Shown: positions 1 through 10,750, counted from the stretch's first letter. The stretch: 64,000 nucleotides of DNA from JAFCUW01 sp049898325 (GCF_049898325.1 NZ_JAFCXL010000022.1:1-64000), one strand, 5' to 3'. Program-made: numbers and translations. Notes: generated from the letters alone by a model not told the origin.

Positions 1-180
1 TCAGGGACCGCAGCAGTTCCAGCTGCAAGAAAGTCCGGATGTACGGGTGCAATCTTACCTCCAGCTCATCAATGAATGTATGCTTGGCAAACCGGGGGCG
101 TCCATGTACGGCCAAAAGCAGACGGTTGCATTTTTTATAGTTTACCCAGTTTTCACTCTAAACAACAGGAGAATGAAACG
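1..180. other. 5' flank, no gene seen
   Basis: I see no reading frame here with convincing coding character. The stretch reaches the window edge, so it may hold the end of a gene outside. The last 20 bases contain AACAGGAGAATG, whose AGGAG serves the small gene starting at 181. Confidence 0.4.
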
Positions 181-306
181 ATGAGCAAGCCGTGGTTTGG
201 TCCAAGAAAATTCGGTTTCGGTTTTACTCCATTAAGTTGGGAAGGCTGGGTTTGCACGATTCTCAGCGTCTTTGCCTTTACCGGATTAATCGTGTTTTTT
301 TCATAA
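181..306 (+). CDS. 41-aa single-pass membrane protein
   Basis: This is a 41-residue protein with a basic, aromatic N terminus (MSKPWFGPRKFGFGFTPLSW) followed by one hydrophobic span at about residues 21-40 that ends in FFS. The start at 181 follows a good AGGAG site; an in-frame ATG at 76 has no such site and would add a non-hydrophobic tail with no family resemblance. Very short proteins of the pattern 'xxWFGPKRxGxGxxPxxWxGW-TM' are widespread in proteobacteria, with no assigned role. It stands alone, and neither neighbour explains it. The function is unknown; an inner-membrane location is inferred. Confidence 0.75.
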   Translation: MSKPWFGPRKFGFGFTPLSWEGWVCTILSVFAFTGLIVFFS

Positions 307-935
307 AAACATGATGGCTTTGAATGGCCGCAATGGGTCGAAACAGTGAACGGGCGCCACGGATCGAAACCAGCCGGCAGCGTTTTTTCGCGTTGGTAAA
401 ATACTATGCTTGTCGAAGAACGGATCTCGGCCAGAAGCGGACTCTGACGTTTTTCAGAAATAACGCATTCAAAAATACGATGAGCAAGCTCTCCGCGTTA
501 ATGGATGATGCAAAAGTAGATCTTTCGGTCCAGGAACGCATTCCAGAAACCAGCTGGAATGCGATAGCAGACCAAGGTGGCCCACTTGAAGTCCCAGAAC
601 GACATTCACTTGGCGATTTCGAGGTTCTCTTGCCTATTCGTGCTGACAGGCACAGCGCCTGATGTAGTTGGCCAAGCGTCCCGGTGAAGGTCCGCAATGG
701 GTCGCCTGCTTCGCGTAGCGATGGCCGCGAGATTTTCATCTCGGCAACCGGTTTCCCACGCCTAAAAAGGCAATGAAAAATGCGCAGGACAGGCCCGGCT
801 TTGGCGGCTCTGTAAGATGGAAATAAACCAAGGCATTCCCACCAGCGCGCCCGGCTGACCGGCATCGCCTGGCAATACCGGCCGCGTGAACCCGGCTGCG
901 GCGGCGGCATGGCGTGCCGGCGTCGCCCCCGCCCG
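307..935. other. intergenic stretch without a supported gene
   Basis: A 60-codon open frame (481-662, +) begins MSKLSALMDDAKVDL but has no ribosome site and no family I recognise, so I do not call it. The remainder is GC-rich and lies downstream of the deacetylase gene at 936. No clear terminator was found. Confidence 0.4.
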
Positions 936-1865
936 TTAGCGCATCAGCGCCTTGACGTGGGCCGCCATGCCGCCGGCCAGCCCTTCCCCGCTGTAGCCGC
1001 CCTCGAGCACCGAGACGATGCGACCCGCGCACAGTTCGTCGGCCACCGCCATCAGTTCCTGCGTCACCCAGCGGTAGTCGTCGTCTTCCAGGTTCATGCC
1101 CGCCAGCGGATCGAGCCGGTGGGCGTCGAAGCCGGCCGAAATAATCAGGAAATCGGGCCGGAAGGCGCGCAGCTTCGGCAGCAGTTCGGCGGCGATACGC
1201 TCGCGGAACATGGCAGAGGCGCAGCCCGGTGGCAGCGGCACGTTGACGATGTTGTCGGCCACCCCGTGCTCGGAGGCGGCGCCGGTGCCTGGGTACAGGG
1301 GTGACTGGTGGCTCGAGCCATAAAACAGCTCCGGACGGGCATAGAAGGCCGCCTGGGTGCCATTGCCATGGTGGACGTCGAAGTCGACCACGGCGACCCG
1401 CTCGAGGTCGTGGTGCTGCAGCGCGTGGACGGCGGCGATGGCGGCCTGGTTGAAGATGCAAAAGCCCATCGCCCGGTCCGGCTCGGCATGGTGGCCGCAG
1501 GGGCGCGTGGCACAAAACACATTGTCGTACTCGCCCGCCATGACGGCATCGACGCCGGCGCAGGCGGCGCCAATGCAGCGCATGACGGCATTCCAAGAGC
1601 CGGGCGACATCACCGTGTCGCCGCCGTCGAGGGCGACCCTGCCGCTGGCCGGGGCGAGGTCGGCGACGGCGTCGACGAAGGCCTCGTCGTGTACCAGCGC
1701 GGCCTGGCGGCGCGTGCCCAGCGGGGCGTCGCGCCATGCCAGCGCTTCAAAGGCGGGCCCTTGCAGCACCTCGAGCACCGCCTGCAGGCGGGCCGGCGAC
1801 TCCGGGTGGCTGCTGCCGGGATCGTGCCGGAAGCAGTCCTGGTGGGTATAAACGAGTGTGCTCAT
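936..1865 (-). CDS. histone-deacetylase-family (AcuC/HdaH-like) deacetylase
   Basis: A 309-aa zinc-dependent amidohydrolase of the arginase/deacetylase fold. The family signatures are visible: RPCGHHAEP with the tandem His near residues 125-126, VVDFDVHHGNGTQ near 160-171 carrying Asp and His zinc ligands, and SAGFDAH near 243-249 carrying the second Asp. Bacterial members deacetylate small amides, polyamines or acetyl-lysine; the substrate cannot be read from sequence. The gene is last in the glyoxylate operon, starting 25 nt after ttuD stops, with AGAGGAG in front of its ATG. Its placement suggests co-regulation with glyoxylate use, perhaps deacetylating a metabolic enzyme or an acylated substrate; that part is inference. 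Confidence 0.88.
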   Translation of the reverse strand: MSTLVYTHQDCFRHDPGSSHPESPARLQAVLEVLQGPAFEALAWRDAPLGTRRQAALVHDEAFVDAVADLAPASGRVALDGGDTVMSPGSWNAVMRCIGAACAGVDAVMAGEYDNVFCATRPCGHHAEPDRAMGFCIFNQAAIAAVHALQHHDLERVAVVDFDVHHGNGTQAAFYARPELFYGSSHQSPLYPGTGAASEHGVADNIVNVPLPPGCASAMFRERIAAELLPKLRAFRPDFLIISAGFDAHRLDPLAGMNLEDDDYRWVTQELMAVADELCAGRIVSVLEGGYSGEGLAGGMAAHVKALMR

Positions 1866-1890
1866 GGCGCTCCTCTGGTCGGCGCCCCCG

Positions 1891-3165
1891 TCACAGGATC
1901 AGGATGGCGCGCAGGTCGTTGACATTGGTGAGCGTCGGTCCGCATACGACCAGGTCGCCCAGCGCTTGGAAAAAGCTGTAGCCGTCATTATTGTCCAGCA
2001 TTGCACGGGCGCGCAAACCGCAGGCGTCGGCGCGTGCCAGGCTGTCCGGCGCCAGCACGGCGCCCGCATTGTCCTCGGAGCCGTCGATGCCGTCGGTGTC
2101 GCAGGCGAGCGCATACACGCCCGACTGGCCATCGAGCGCCAGCGCCAGGGCCAGCAGGAATTCCGTGTTGCGCCCGCCCCGCCCGCCCCCCTTGACCGTC
2201 ACCGTGGTCTCGCCGCCCGACAGGATCACGCAGGGCCGCTGGAACGGCGCGCCGTGGCGCAGCACCGCGCGCGCCAGGCTGGCGTGCATGAGGGCGATAT
2301 CGCGCGCCTCTCCCTCGATGTCGTCGGCGAGGATGTGGGCAGTCAAGCCGGCGGCGTGCGCGCGCGCAGCGGCAGCCTCAAGCGCGATGCGGGCCGAGGC
2401 GATCACGTGCACGCTGTTGCCCGCAAAACGGGGATCGTCCCCCTTCGGCGTTTCGCCGCGGCCGGAGGTGAGCACGGCGCGCACGTGCTCGGGCACGGCG
2501 ATGGCATAGCGCGCCAGGATCGCCAGCGCCTCGGCGCAGCTGCCGTCATCGGGCAGGCTGGGGCCGCTGGCGACGACGGCGGGGTCGTCGCCCGGCACGT
2601 CCGAAATGAGCAGCGTCACCACGCGTGCGGGCGCGCAGGCCAGCGCCAGCCGGCCACCCTTGATGGCCGAGAGGTGCTTGCGCACGCAGTTCATCTCGCC
2701 GATGGTGGCGCCGCTGTGCAGCAAGGCGCTGTTGAGGGCCTGCTTGTCCTGCAGGGTGACGCCGTCGGCGGGCAGCGCCAGCAGCGCCGAGCCGCCGCCC
2801 GAGATCAGGCACAGCACCAGGTCGTGTTCGCTCAGGCCGGCCACGCTGTCGAGGATGCGGCGGGCGGCTGCCGCCCCCGCTGCATCGGGCACCGGGTGGG
2901 CCGCTTCAAGCACCTCGATGCGCTGGCACGGCACCGCGTGGCCGTAACGGGTGACGACGATGCCCGTCAGCGGCCCCGGATAGTGTCCCTCCACCACGCG
3001 CGCCATCTCGGCGGCGCCCTTGCCGGCGCCGATCACGATCAGGCGCCCGTTGGGCGGCGCCGGCGGCAGGAAAGCAGGCAGGCAGCCGGCGCTGGTGACG
3101 GCGCCCACCGCGGCGTCGAACAGCGCGCGCAGGAGTTGGCGCGGCTGGTCGGTCTGCGGCGCCAC
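1891..3165 (-). CDS. ttuD: glycerate 2-kinase (MOFRL/GckA-TtuD family)
   Basis: A 424-aa protein of the glycerate kinase type II family, which phosphorylates D-glycerate to 2-phosphoglycerate (older annotations call it hydroxypyruvate reductase TtuD). Family marks seen are VIGAGKGAAEMA near residue 45, the glycine-rich LISGGGSALL near 122, the SDVPGDDP turn near 208, and the C-terminal GGRGGRNTEFLLAL of the MOFRL domain. The start is a GTG two bases downstream of the glxR stop, so translation is coupled. It completes the path glyoxylate to tartronate semialdehyde to glycerate to 2-phosphoglycerate encoded by the operon. Confidence 0.92.
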   Translation of the reverse strand: MAPQTDQPRQLLRALFDAAVGAVTSAGCLPAFLPPAPPNGRLIVIGAGKGAAEMARVVEGHYPGPLTGIVVTRYGHAVPCQRIEVLEAAHPVPDAAGAAAARRILDSVAGLSEHDLVLCLISGGGSALLALPADGVTLQDKQALNSALLHSGATIGEMNCVRKHLSAIKGGRLALACAPARVVTLLISDVPGDDPAVVASGPSLPDDGSCAEALAILARYAIAVPEHVRAVLTSGRGETPKGDDPRFAGNSVHVIASARIALEAAAARAHAAGLTAHILADDIEGEARDIALMHASLARAVLRHGAPFQRPCVILSGGETTVTVKGGGRGGRNTEFLLALALALDGQSGVYALACDTDGIDGSEDNAGAVLAPDSLARADACGLRARAMLDNNDGYSFFQALGDLVVCGPTLTNVNDLRAILIL

Positions 3166-3166
3166 C

Positions 3167-4066
3167 TCAGGCCTTGGCGATCTGGTGGTTCGACATGCGC
3201 TCGATCGCCTGGCACAGGGCCGAGTGGTCGAGCGCGCTGCCGCCGTGGGCGGCGCAGGAATTCATCAGCTCCTGCACGGTGGCGGTGTTGGGCAGCGACA
3301 CCCCCATCGCCTTGGCCCCTTGCAGCGCCAGGTTCAGGTCCTTCTGGTGCAGTTCGATGCGAAAGCCGGGCGCGAAGGTGCGCTTGACCATGCGCTCGCC
3401 GTGCACCTCGAGAATGCGCGACGCGGCAAAGCCGCCCATCAGCGCCTGCCGCACCTTGGCCGGATCGGCGCCCGCCTTGGAGGCGAACAGCAGCGCTTCC
3501 GACACCGCCTGGATGTTGAGCGCGACGATGATCTGGTTGGCCACCTTGGTGGTCTGGCCGTCGCCATTGGCGCCCACCAGGGTGATGTTCTTGCCCATCA
3601 GGTCGAACAGGGGCTTGACCCTGGCGAAGGCTTCCTCGCTGCCGCCCACCATGATGGTGAGGGAGGCGGCGCGCGCGCCCACTTCGCCGCCGGAGACGGG
3701 GGCGTCGAGATAGTCGCAACCGAGCTTGTTGATTTTTTTGGCGAAGGTCTTGGTCGCCATCGGCGAGATCGAACTCATGTCGACGACCACCTTGCCGCCC
3801 GAGAGGCCGGCGGCGACGCCGTCGGCGTCGAACAGCACCGCCTCCACGTGCGGCGTGTCGGGCACCATGATGATAATGATGTCGGCGCGCTTGGCCACTT
3901 CGGCGCTCGAGGTGCAGACGGTGGCGCCGCCATCGATCAGGGGCGCCGGCGGGTTTTTCTGGTCATGCAGGTACAGCTTGCAGCCGCCCGCCTGCAGGTT
4001 GGCCGCCATCGGCGCGCCCATGATGCCAAGGCCGATAAAGCCCACTTTCAATCCGTTGGTGCTCAT
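3167..4066 (-). CDS. glxR: tartronate semialdehyde reductase (2-hydroxy-3-oxopropionate reductase)
   Basis: A 299-aa member of the beta-hydroxyacid dehydrogenase family. It has an N-terminal Rossmann motif GFIGLGIMGAPMA (residues 9-21), the substrate signature DAPVSGGEVGA near 121-131, and the catalytic lysine in TTKVANQ (K174). It reduces tartronate semialdehyde, made by Gcl, to D-glycerate with NAD(P)H. The ATG is preceded by AAGGAGAC. The neighbours gcl, hyi and ttuD make the substrate assignment firm compared with the related 3-hydroxyisobutyrate dehydrogenases. Confidence 0.94.
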   Translation of the reverse strand: MSTNGLKVGFIGLGIMGAPMAANLQAGGCKLYLHDQKNPPAPLIDGGATVCTSSAEVAKRADIIIIMVPDTPHVEAVLFDADGVAAGLSGGKVVVDMSSISPMATKTFAKKINKLGCDYLDAPVSGGEVGARAASLTIMVGGSEEAFARVKPLFDLMGKNITLVGANGDGQTTKVANQIIVALNIQAVSEALLFASKAGADPAKVRQALMGGFAASRILEVHGERMVKRTFAPGFRIELHQKDLNLALQGAKAMGVSLPNTATVQELMNSCAAHGGSALDHSALCQAIERMSNHQIAKA

Positions 4067-4081
4067 TGCATGTCTCCTTGA

Positions 4082-4867
4082 TTATTCGGTGATGCCATGT
4101 TCGGCGATCCAGCGCAGCCCCTTGGCGGTGCCGTCCTTCGGCTTGTATTCGCAGCCCACCCAGCCCGTGTAGCCGATCTCGTCGAGCATCGGCAGCAGGT
4201 AGCGGTAATTGATCTCGCCCGTGCCCGGCTCGAAGCGGCCCGGATTGTCGGCCAGCTGGATGTGACCGATCTGCGCCAGGTTGCGCCGGATGGTGGCGGC
4301 CAGCTCGCCCTCCATGCGCTGCATGTGATAAATGTCGTACTGGACCTTGATGTTGGCCGACCCCGTCTCGGCGATGATGCCCAGCGCCTGCGCGGTGCTG
4401 CTCAGGTAGAAGCCGGGAATATCGAAGGTGTTGATCGGCTCGATCAACAGGCCGATGCCGTGCGCCTGCAGCGACCTGGCGGCAAAGCGCAGGTTGTCGA
4501 CCACGCTGGCGTAGGCCTTGTCCTCGTCGACGTGGGCCGGCTTGATGCCGACCAGGCAGTTCAGCTGCGTCACGCCCAGCGCGCGCGCGTAGTTGACGGC
4601 CTTGCCCACGCCGTCCTGGAATTCGCCGCTGCGGGCGGGGTCGCAGGCGATGCCCCGTTCGCCCGCGTCCCAGTTGCCGGCAGGGAGATTGTGCAGCACC
4701 AGTTGCAGGCGGTGTTGATCGAGCTGCTCGGCGATGCGGCCGGCCTCGAAGGCGTACGGGAACAGAAATTCGACGCCCTTGAAGCCGGCCCTGGCCGCTT
4801 CGCCGAAGCGGTCGAGGAAATCGACTTCATTGAACAGCATGGTGAGATTGGCGGCGAGCTTGGTCAT
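4082..4867 (-). CDS. hyi: hydroxypyruvate isomerase
   Basis: A 261-aa TIM-barrel protein of the AP-endonuclease-2/xylose isomerase-like fold that interconverts hydroxypyruvate and tartronate semialdehyde. Visible family traits are the N terminus with LTMLFNEVDFLDRF, LIEPINTFDIPGF near residue 145 with the metal-binding Glu, VQYDIYHMQRMEG near 175, and HIQLADNPGR near 202. The length matches Hyi/Gip. The gene lies 9 nt after gcl, with AAGGAAG before its ATG. Confidence 0.94.
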   Translation of the reverse strand: MTKLAANLTMLFNEVDFLDRFGEAARAGFKGVEFLFPYAFEAGRIAEQLDQHRLQLVLHNLPAGNWDAGERGIACDPARSGEFQDGVGKAVNYARALGVTQLNCLVGIKPAHVDEDKAYASVVDNLRFAARSLQAHGIGLLIEPINTFDIPGFYLSSTAQALGIIAETGSANIKVQYDIYHMQRMEGELAATIRRNLAQIGHIQLADNPGRFEPGTGEINYRYLLPMLDEIGYTGWVGCEYKPKDGTAKGLRWIAEHGITE

Positions 4868-4876
4868 GGCGCTTCC

Positions 4877-6625
<1,749 letters not shown>

Positions 6626-6758
6626 GTCAATCTCCGATATTAGAATGGTATTGTTCGATAGCGCTATGCTAGGGCTTACGGGCGCGCCTGATAAGATGAC
6701 AAAATATCGGTGTATTCGATACTCCAGGTATGGAATGTGATCAACCCCACGAGAACCC
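6626..6758. promoter_or_regulatory. gcl/lysR divergent control region
   Basis: The 133-bp gap between the divergent gcl and lysR starts holds two clean palindromes: ATAGCGCTAT (6658-6667) and GTATTCGATAC (6712-6722). The second fits the inverted-repeat style of LysR operators. The arrangement is the usual one for a LysR activator controlling its neighbour operon. Binding is inferred, not shown. Confidence 0.45.
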
Positions 6759-7697
6759 ATGGACAAGCTCAAACAGATGGAAGCCTTCGTCGACGCCGTC
6801 GAAAAGGGCAGTCTCGCGCGCGCCGCGCTCGAGCAGAACATCACGCCGGTGATGCTGGGCCGGCGCATCGACGCCCTCGAAAAACGGCTGGGCGTCAAGC
6901 TGCTGCACCGCACCACGCGGCACCTGACGCTGACTGAACAGGGCCAGGTCTTCCTCGACCATTGCCGCAAGCTGCTGCAGGACGTCGAACTGGCCGAGAC
7001 CATCGTCTCCGAGGGGCGCTACAAGGCCAGCGGCCACCTGATCGTGTCGGCGCCGGCGGCGTTCGGGCGCCTGCACGTGGCGCCGCACGCGCCCGCCTTC
7101 GTCGCCGCCAACCCGAAAGTGCAGATCTCGTTCAACCTGACCGACCAGGTGGTCGACCTGGTGCGCGAGGGGTACGACGTGGGCATCCGTATCGGCGGCG
7201 TGATCGATCCGAATTTCGTCGCCGTCAAGCTGGCGACCAACCGCCGCGTGGTGTGCGCCACCCCCGAGTACTTCGAGCGCTACGGCATTCCCCGCAAGCT
7301 CGACGACCTGGCCCACCACAACTGCCTGGCGTTCAATCTGCAGGGCGGCCAGCAGCGGGGCTGGTATTTTCAGAAGGAGGGCAAGGCCGTCACCGTGCGG
7401 GTGCAGGGCAACCTCGACTGCAACGACGGCGAACTGCTGCACCGCTGGGCCAGCGAGTCACTGGGCCTGGCCTGGCGCTCGACCTGGGAGATCCAGGCGC
7501 AGCTGGCCGCCGGCCAACTCATCACGGTGCTCGACGAATACGCCCTGCCCGACTACGACATCGTCGCCGTCTATGTGCAGCAACGGCACCTGCCGGCCAA
7601 GGTGCGCTTTTTTATCGATGCCCTCAAGGCCACCTATGCGCAGGCCGGCTACTGGCAGCGGCCGATGCCGTCGAATCTGGACGGCATCGGCCGCTAG
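6759..7697 (+). CDS. LysR-family regulator, divergent to gcl operon
   Basis: A 312-aa LysR-type regulator. The N-terminal winged helix-turn-helix is clear (MEAFVDAVEKGSLARAALEQ, then LEKRLGVKLLHRTTRHLTLT, residues about 6-64), followed by a periplasmic-binding-protein-like effector domain starting near 90. Glyoxylate, or an oxalate or allantoin breakdown product, is the likely co-inducer from context. The start is the ATG at 6759, behind a weak GAGA. It most likely controls gcl-hyi-glxR-ttuD. Confidence 0.9.
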   Translation: MDKLKQMEAFVDAVEKGSLARAALEQNITPVMLGRRIDALEKRLGVKLLHRTTRHLTLTEQGQVFLDHCRKLLQDVELAETIVSEGRYKASGHLIVSAPAAFGRLHVAPHAPAFVAANPKVQISFNLTDQVVDLVREGYDVGIRIGGVIDPNFVAVKLATNRRVVCATPEYFERYGIPRKLDDLAHHNCLAFNLQGGQQRGWYFQKEGKAVTVRVQGNLDCNDGELLHRWASESLGLAWRSTWEIQAQLAAGQLITVLDEYALPDYDIVAVYVQQRHLPAKVRFFIDALKATYAQAGYWQRPMPSNLDGIGR

Positions 7698-7702
7698 ACC
7701 AG

Positions 7703-7721
7703 GCCGGTGCGGGATACCGGC
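7703..7721. terminator. small hairpin between convergent genes
   Basis: A 6-bp inverted repeat GCCGGT / ACCGGC with a 7-nt loop lies in the 53-bp gap between the convergent lysR and RiPP-operon ends. There is no T tract on either strand, so at best it is a weak bidirectional terminator or 3'-end protector. Confidence 0.25.
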
Positions 7722-7750
7722 AGCGGCGCGCATCTGGCGGCGATGGCCGC

Positions 7751-8452
7751 TCAGGCGATTTCCCCGTGCCGGCGCGGAGACGGCGCGGCGACCAGTTTGC
7801 CGCCGTCGAGCACCATGATGCGGTCGACGCTGTGCGCCACCTGCGGGTCGTGCGACACGATCAGCACGGTCTTGCGCAACTCGCGCTGCAAGGTGCGCAG
7901 CAGGACCAGGATCTGGTCGGCTGCCGCGCGGTCGAGGCTGCCCGTTGGCTCATCGCAAATGAGCAGGGGCGGGTCGCCCACCACGGCGCGGGCGATCGCC
8001 ACCCGCTGCTCCTCGCCGCCGGACAGCTCCTGCGGACGGTGCTGGCCGCGGTCGGCCAGGCCGACCAGTTCGAGCGCGAGGGCGACCCGCCGGCGGCGCT
8101 GGTCGGCCCGCATGTCGGTCAGCAGCAAGGGCAGTTCGACATTGCGCCAGGCGCTCAGGGCGCCCAGCAGGAACGGCTGTTGGAACACAAACCCCACCGC
8201 GTGCGCGCGCCATTTGACGAGCGCGGCGTTGTTCATCGACGTCAGCTGCGCCGCCCCCACCCGCACGCTGCCGGCGTCGGGACGGTCCATGCCGCCGATC
8301 AAGTGGATCAAGCTGCTCTTGCCGGACCCGGACGGGCCCATGATCGCCACCAATTCGCCGGCGGCGCACGCAAAATCGAGTCCGCGCAGCACGGACACGC
8401 GGTGACGGCCCCGCTGATAGCATTTATCGACGCCTGCAAGGGTGATGTCCAT
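7751..8452 (-). CDS. LolD/MacB-type ABC ATPase of the RiPP cluster
   Basis: A 233-aa ABC ATPase of the lipoprotein/macrolide-export class. Walker A is GPSGSGKSSLIH, the signature is LSGGEEQRVAIARA, and Walker B is LLICDEPTGSLD. This class works with FtsX-type permeases and an HlyD-like adaptor, all three of which lie in the same operon (10751-13107 and 8477-9526), so the set probably forms a MacAB-like tripartite pump. It is the last gene of the RiPP operon. Export of the peptide, or self-protection, is inferred. Confidence 0.9.
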   Translation of the reverse strand: MDITLAGVDKCYQRGRHRVSVLRGLDFACAAGELVAIMGPSGSGKSSLIHLIGGMDRPDAGSVRVGAAQLTSMNNAALVKWRAHAVGFVFQQPFLLGALSAWRNVELPLLLTDMRADQRRRRVALALELVGLADRGQHRPQELSGGEEQRVAIARAVVGDPPLLICDEPTGSLDRAAADQILVLLRTLQRELRKTVLIVSHDPQVAHSVDRIMVLDGGKLVAAPSPRRHGEIA

Positions 8453-8476
8453 GGTGGCCTTTCAATCAGATCAGTG

Positions 8477-9526
8477 TCACAGCGCGGTCCAGCTGACGGT
8501 GGCGCTCATGTCGGGCAGCAAACTGCGCTTGCCGGGCTCGATGGCGATCCGGACGGGAATCACGGCGGCGCCCCGGTTGACGGCCACGCCGATCGACGCA
8601 ACTTTCCCCTTGAGCACCAGGTTCGGCAGTGCGTCGATGCTGACGCTGACGGCCTGCCCCACCTTGATTCGTTCCAGCATTTTCTCGGCAATGTCGAGCT
8701 GTACTTCGGGGGCGGACATGTCGGCGATCGTGCAGATGCCGGAACGGGTGTTCGAGCCGACCGCCGACAAGGGGCTGATGGTTTCGCCGGGCTGGGCGCT
8801 CATGGCGATCACCAGGCCGTCGAACGGCGCCACCACCCGGGTGTCGTCGTGGGCGATGCGGGCGACGCTGACGGCATCTTGCTGCGCAGCCACGGTCTCC
8901 GTTGCCGTGCGCAACTGGCGCTCGGCGCCGGCCACCTTCAGGTCGGCCTCGCGGCCGGCGGCGGCCGTCAACATACGCGCCTCGACCAGCATTGCGGTGC
9001 GTTTGCGCTCCACCTGCGCGCGCTCGACATCGACAGCGCGTTCGGCCAGCTGCGCCTGCGCCACCCGCAGGTGACTTTCCGCCATGGCCACCTGGGCGCG
9101 CGCGCCGCGGCCGTCTATGGTCGCCAGCAACTGCCCCTTGCGCACCAGCTCGCCCTCTCTCACGTCGACCGATTCGATGCGCCCCGCCACGTTCGATGAC
9201 ACCGTCGCCTGCCGCTGCGCCACCACGAAGCCTTGCAGGATGTAGGCCGCGGCCGGCGCGGACGGCGCGCCGGCGGGCAGGCCGTGCGCCGGCGCCGGCG
9301 CCGGCGCGGCCACGGGTGCGGGCGCACGCCGCGCCAGTGCCAGGCCCAACACCAGGCCCAGCACCAGGCCGCCCCCCGCCAGCGCGCCCAGCAGCATACG
9401 CTGGCGCCCTGGCCGGTGCCGCTCCGGCTCGCTGTCGTAACGCAGCGCATTGAGCTTGTCGAGCAAGATCGATTCGTGGCCCGCGGCGGCCTCGCGCGCG
9501 TGCCCGGCCAGTGTATTGTCAAACAT
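8477..9526 (-). CDS. HlyD/RND-type periplasmic adaptor subunit
   Basis: A 349-aa membrane-fusion protein. It has a short cytoplasmic N terminus, one transmembrane helix at about residues 44-62 (MLLGALAGGGLVLGLVLGLA), an Ala/Pro-rich linker, a lipoyl half-motif with the phrase GRIESVDVREGELVRKGQLLA, a helical hairpin (AQVAMAESHLRVAQAQLAER), and a second lipoyl half with VVAPFDGLVIAMSAQPGE. I choose the ATG at 9526 over the one at 9547 because GGGAG lies just upstream; this overlaps the end of the YcaO gene by 8 nt. It links an inner-membrane ABC pump to an outer-membrane channel; no TolC-like gene is present here. Confidence 0.88.
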   Translation of the reverse strand: MFDNTLAGHAREAAAGHESILLDKLNALRYDSEPERHRPGRQRMLLGALAGGGLVLGLVLGLALARRAPAPVAAPAPAPAHGLPAGAPSAPAAAYILQGFVVAQRQATVSSNVAGRIESVDVREGELVRKGQLLATIDGRGARAQVAMAESHLRVAQAQLAERAVDVERAQVERKRTAMLVEARMLTAAAGREADLKVAGAERQLRTATETVAAQQDAVSVARIAHDDTRVVAPFDGLVIAMSAQPGETISPLSAVGSNTRSGICTIADMSAPEVQLDIAEKMLERIKVGQAVSVSIDALPNLVLKGKVASIGVAVNRGAAVIPVRIAIEPGKRSLLPDMSATVSWTAL

Positions 9527-10736
9527 GTTGTCGCTCCCGCTGTGCATGATCCTGTCGATCGGCGCCGCCGTGTTGCTGCCGCTGTGCCGTGTAGCTGTTG
9601 AAAACGCCGCAGCGCAACTGGGGCGCCACCAGTTTGATGACCGGCAAGCCCACTTCCGGCCGGCTCAGGTCGACCGCCGCGATCTGCTGGCAGCCATAGG
9701 CGTGCAAGGCATTGAGCAGGCTGCGCAGGGGCGCTGGTCCGCCCTCGAAATCGGCACGCAGCGCCTGCCGGTCGCCGGCCTCGCCGATCTCCCCCTGCAG
9801 CGCGGCCACCAGCGCCGGCGCCCGGCAGGCGGCATATTCGGCCTCATCGAGATCGTCGCGCGCGCCGGCGATCAGGGCGGCGCGCGCCTGTACCGCTTCG
9901 AGCACGGCGGCGATGGCGGCGCCCTGCGCATCGGGCCGGCAGGCGTAGCCGGCGCAGCAGCCAATGAGCGCAGCGTCCGGCACGCCCGGCAGGTCGACCA
10001 GCACGCAGGCATAGCAGGCAATCCCGTGCGAAGGGGTGATATCCCATAGCGCCAGCGCCGCATGCGGGGCGATCCGCGCGGCGATGCCAGCCAGTACCGG
10101 CCCGGCCGTCGCCGGCTCGACCCGCCGCGCGGGGCTGGCGCGATCATGCTGGCGCCAGTGCCAGACGGCGTCGCGCTCGACCAGTTCGCACAGGGCATGC
10201 AGCAGGGCGTGCTGGCGGCACATGGCGCCGGCCAGGCCATCGGTGGAGCGGATGAACGTGCTGCGCAAGACGCTCGCCGAGCGCAGGTCCATGCTCACCA
10301 CTTCCCATGGCAGCCAGCACGGCGCACCGCTGGCCAGATCGTGCGCCGCCGTCAGCAGCATCGGTTGCTGCCAGTCGAGGGCGATGGCGCGGCGGCGCGC
10401 CAGCAGCTCGAGCGCCAGCACGGTACTGCCGCGGCGCACGGCGGCGGGCGCGTCGAACAGCAGCGGGCCGGCGAAGTGTTCGGCATGCCAGATCTCGATC
10501 GATTCCATCAAGGCGCCGGCGCGGGCGGCATCGTCGGATAAGCCCTTGCCCATCGCACTGGCCAGGGTCAGGGCGTCGGGGCGTACGGCCGACCAGACCG
10601 GCAAGCCGATCCGGTCCAGGCCCGTCAGATTGGCCAGGCGCGTCACGCCGAGGGCGCGCGCGGCCGGCAGCAGGCGCGCCACGGTGGCCGCCAGCGGCGC
10701 CGTGGGGGCGATGGCGTGATCGAGTTCGGGAAACAT
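9519..10736 (-). CDS. YcaO-domain protein, TfuA-associated class
   Basis: A 405-aa YcaO protein, the third in the operon. Its N-terminal pattern GVTRLANLTGLDRIGLPVW followed by AMGKGLSDDAARAGALMESI is the one typical of YcaO proteins that work with TfuA, and differs from the two SagD-like YcaOs further upstream. The ATP-site glutamates are seen in GALMESIEIWHAEH (about residue 88) and ALCELVERDAVWHW (about 198). YcaO-TfuA pairs install thioamides in thioviridamide-like peptides and in methanogen McrA, while TfuA itself was first named in the azoline peptide trifolitoxin. A thioamide or extra azoline on this peptide is therefore likely but unproven. A GTG four codons earlier is an alternative start. 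Confidence 0.9.
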   Translation of the reverse strand: MFPELDHAIAPTAPLAATVARLLPAARALGVTRLANLTGLDRIGLPVWSAVRPDALTLASAMGKGLSDDAARAGALMESIEIWHAEHFAGPLLFDAPAAVRRGSTVLALELLARRRAIALDWQQPMLLTAAHDLASGAPCWLPWEVVSMDLRSASVLRSTFIRSTDGLAGAMCRQHALLHALCELVERDAVWHWRQHDRASPARRVEPATAGPVLAGIAARIAPHAALALWDITPSHGIACYACVLVDLPGVPDAALIGCCAGYACRPDAQGAAIAAVLEAVQARAALIAGARDDLDEAEYAACRAPALVAALQGEIGEAGDRQALRADFEGGPAPLRSLLNALHAYGCQQIAAVDLSRPEVGLPVIKLVAPQLRCGVFNSYTAQRQQHGGADRQDHAQRERQHV

Positions 10737-10750
10737 CGGCGGCGCCACGC

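Noticed and set aside
324..662. 112-aa plus-strand ORF after the small membrane protein gene
   Set aside because: No ribosome site, no family resemblance, and mixed composition; left as intergenic.
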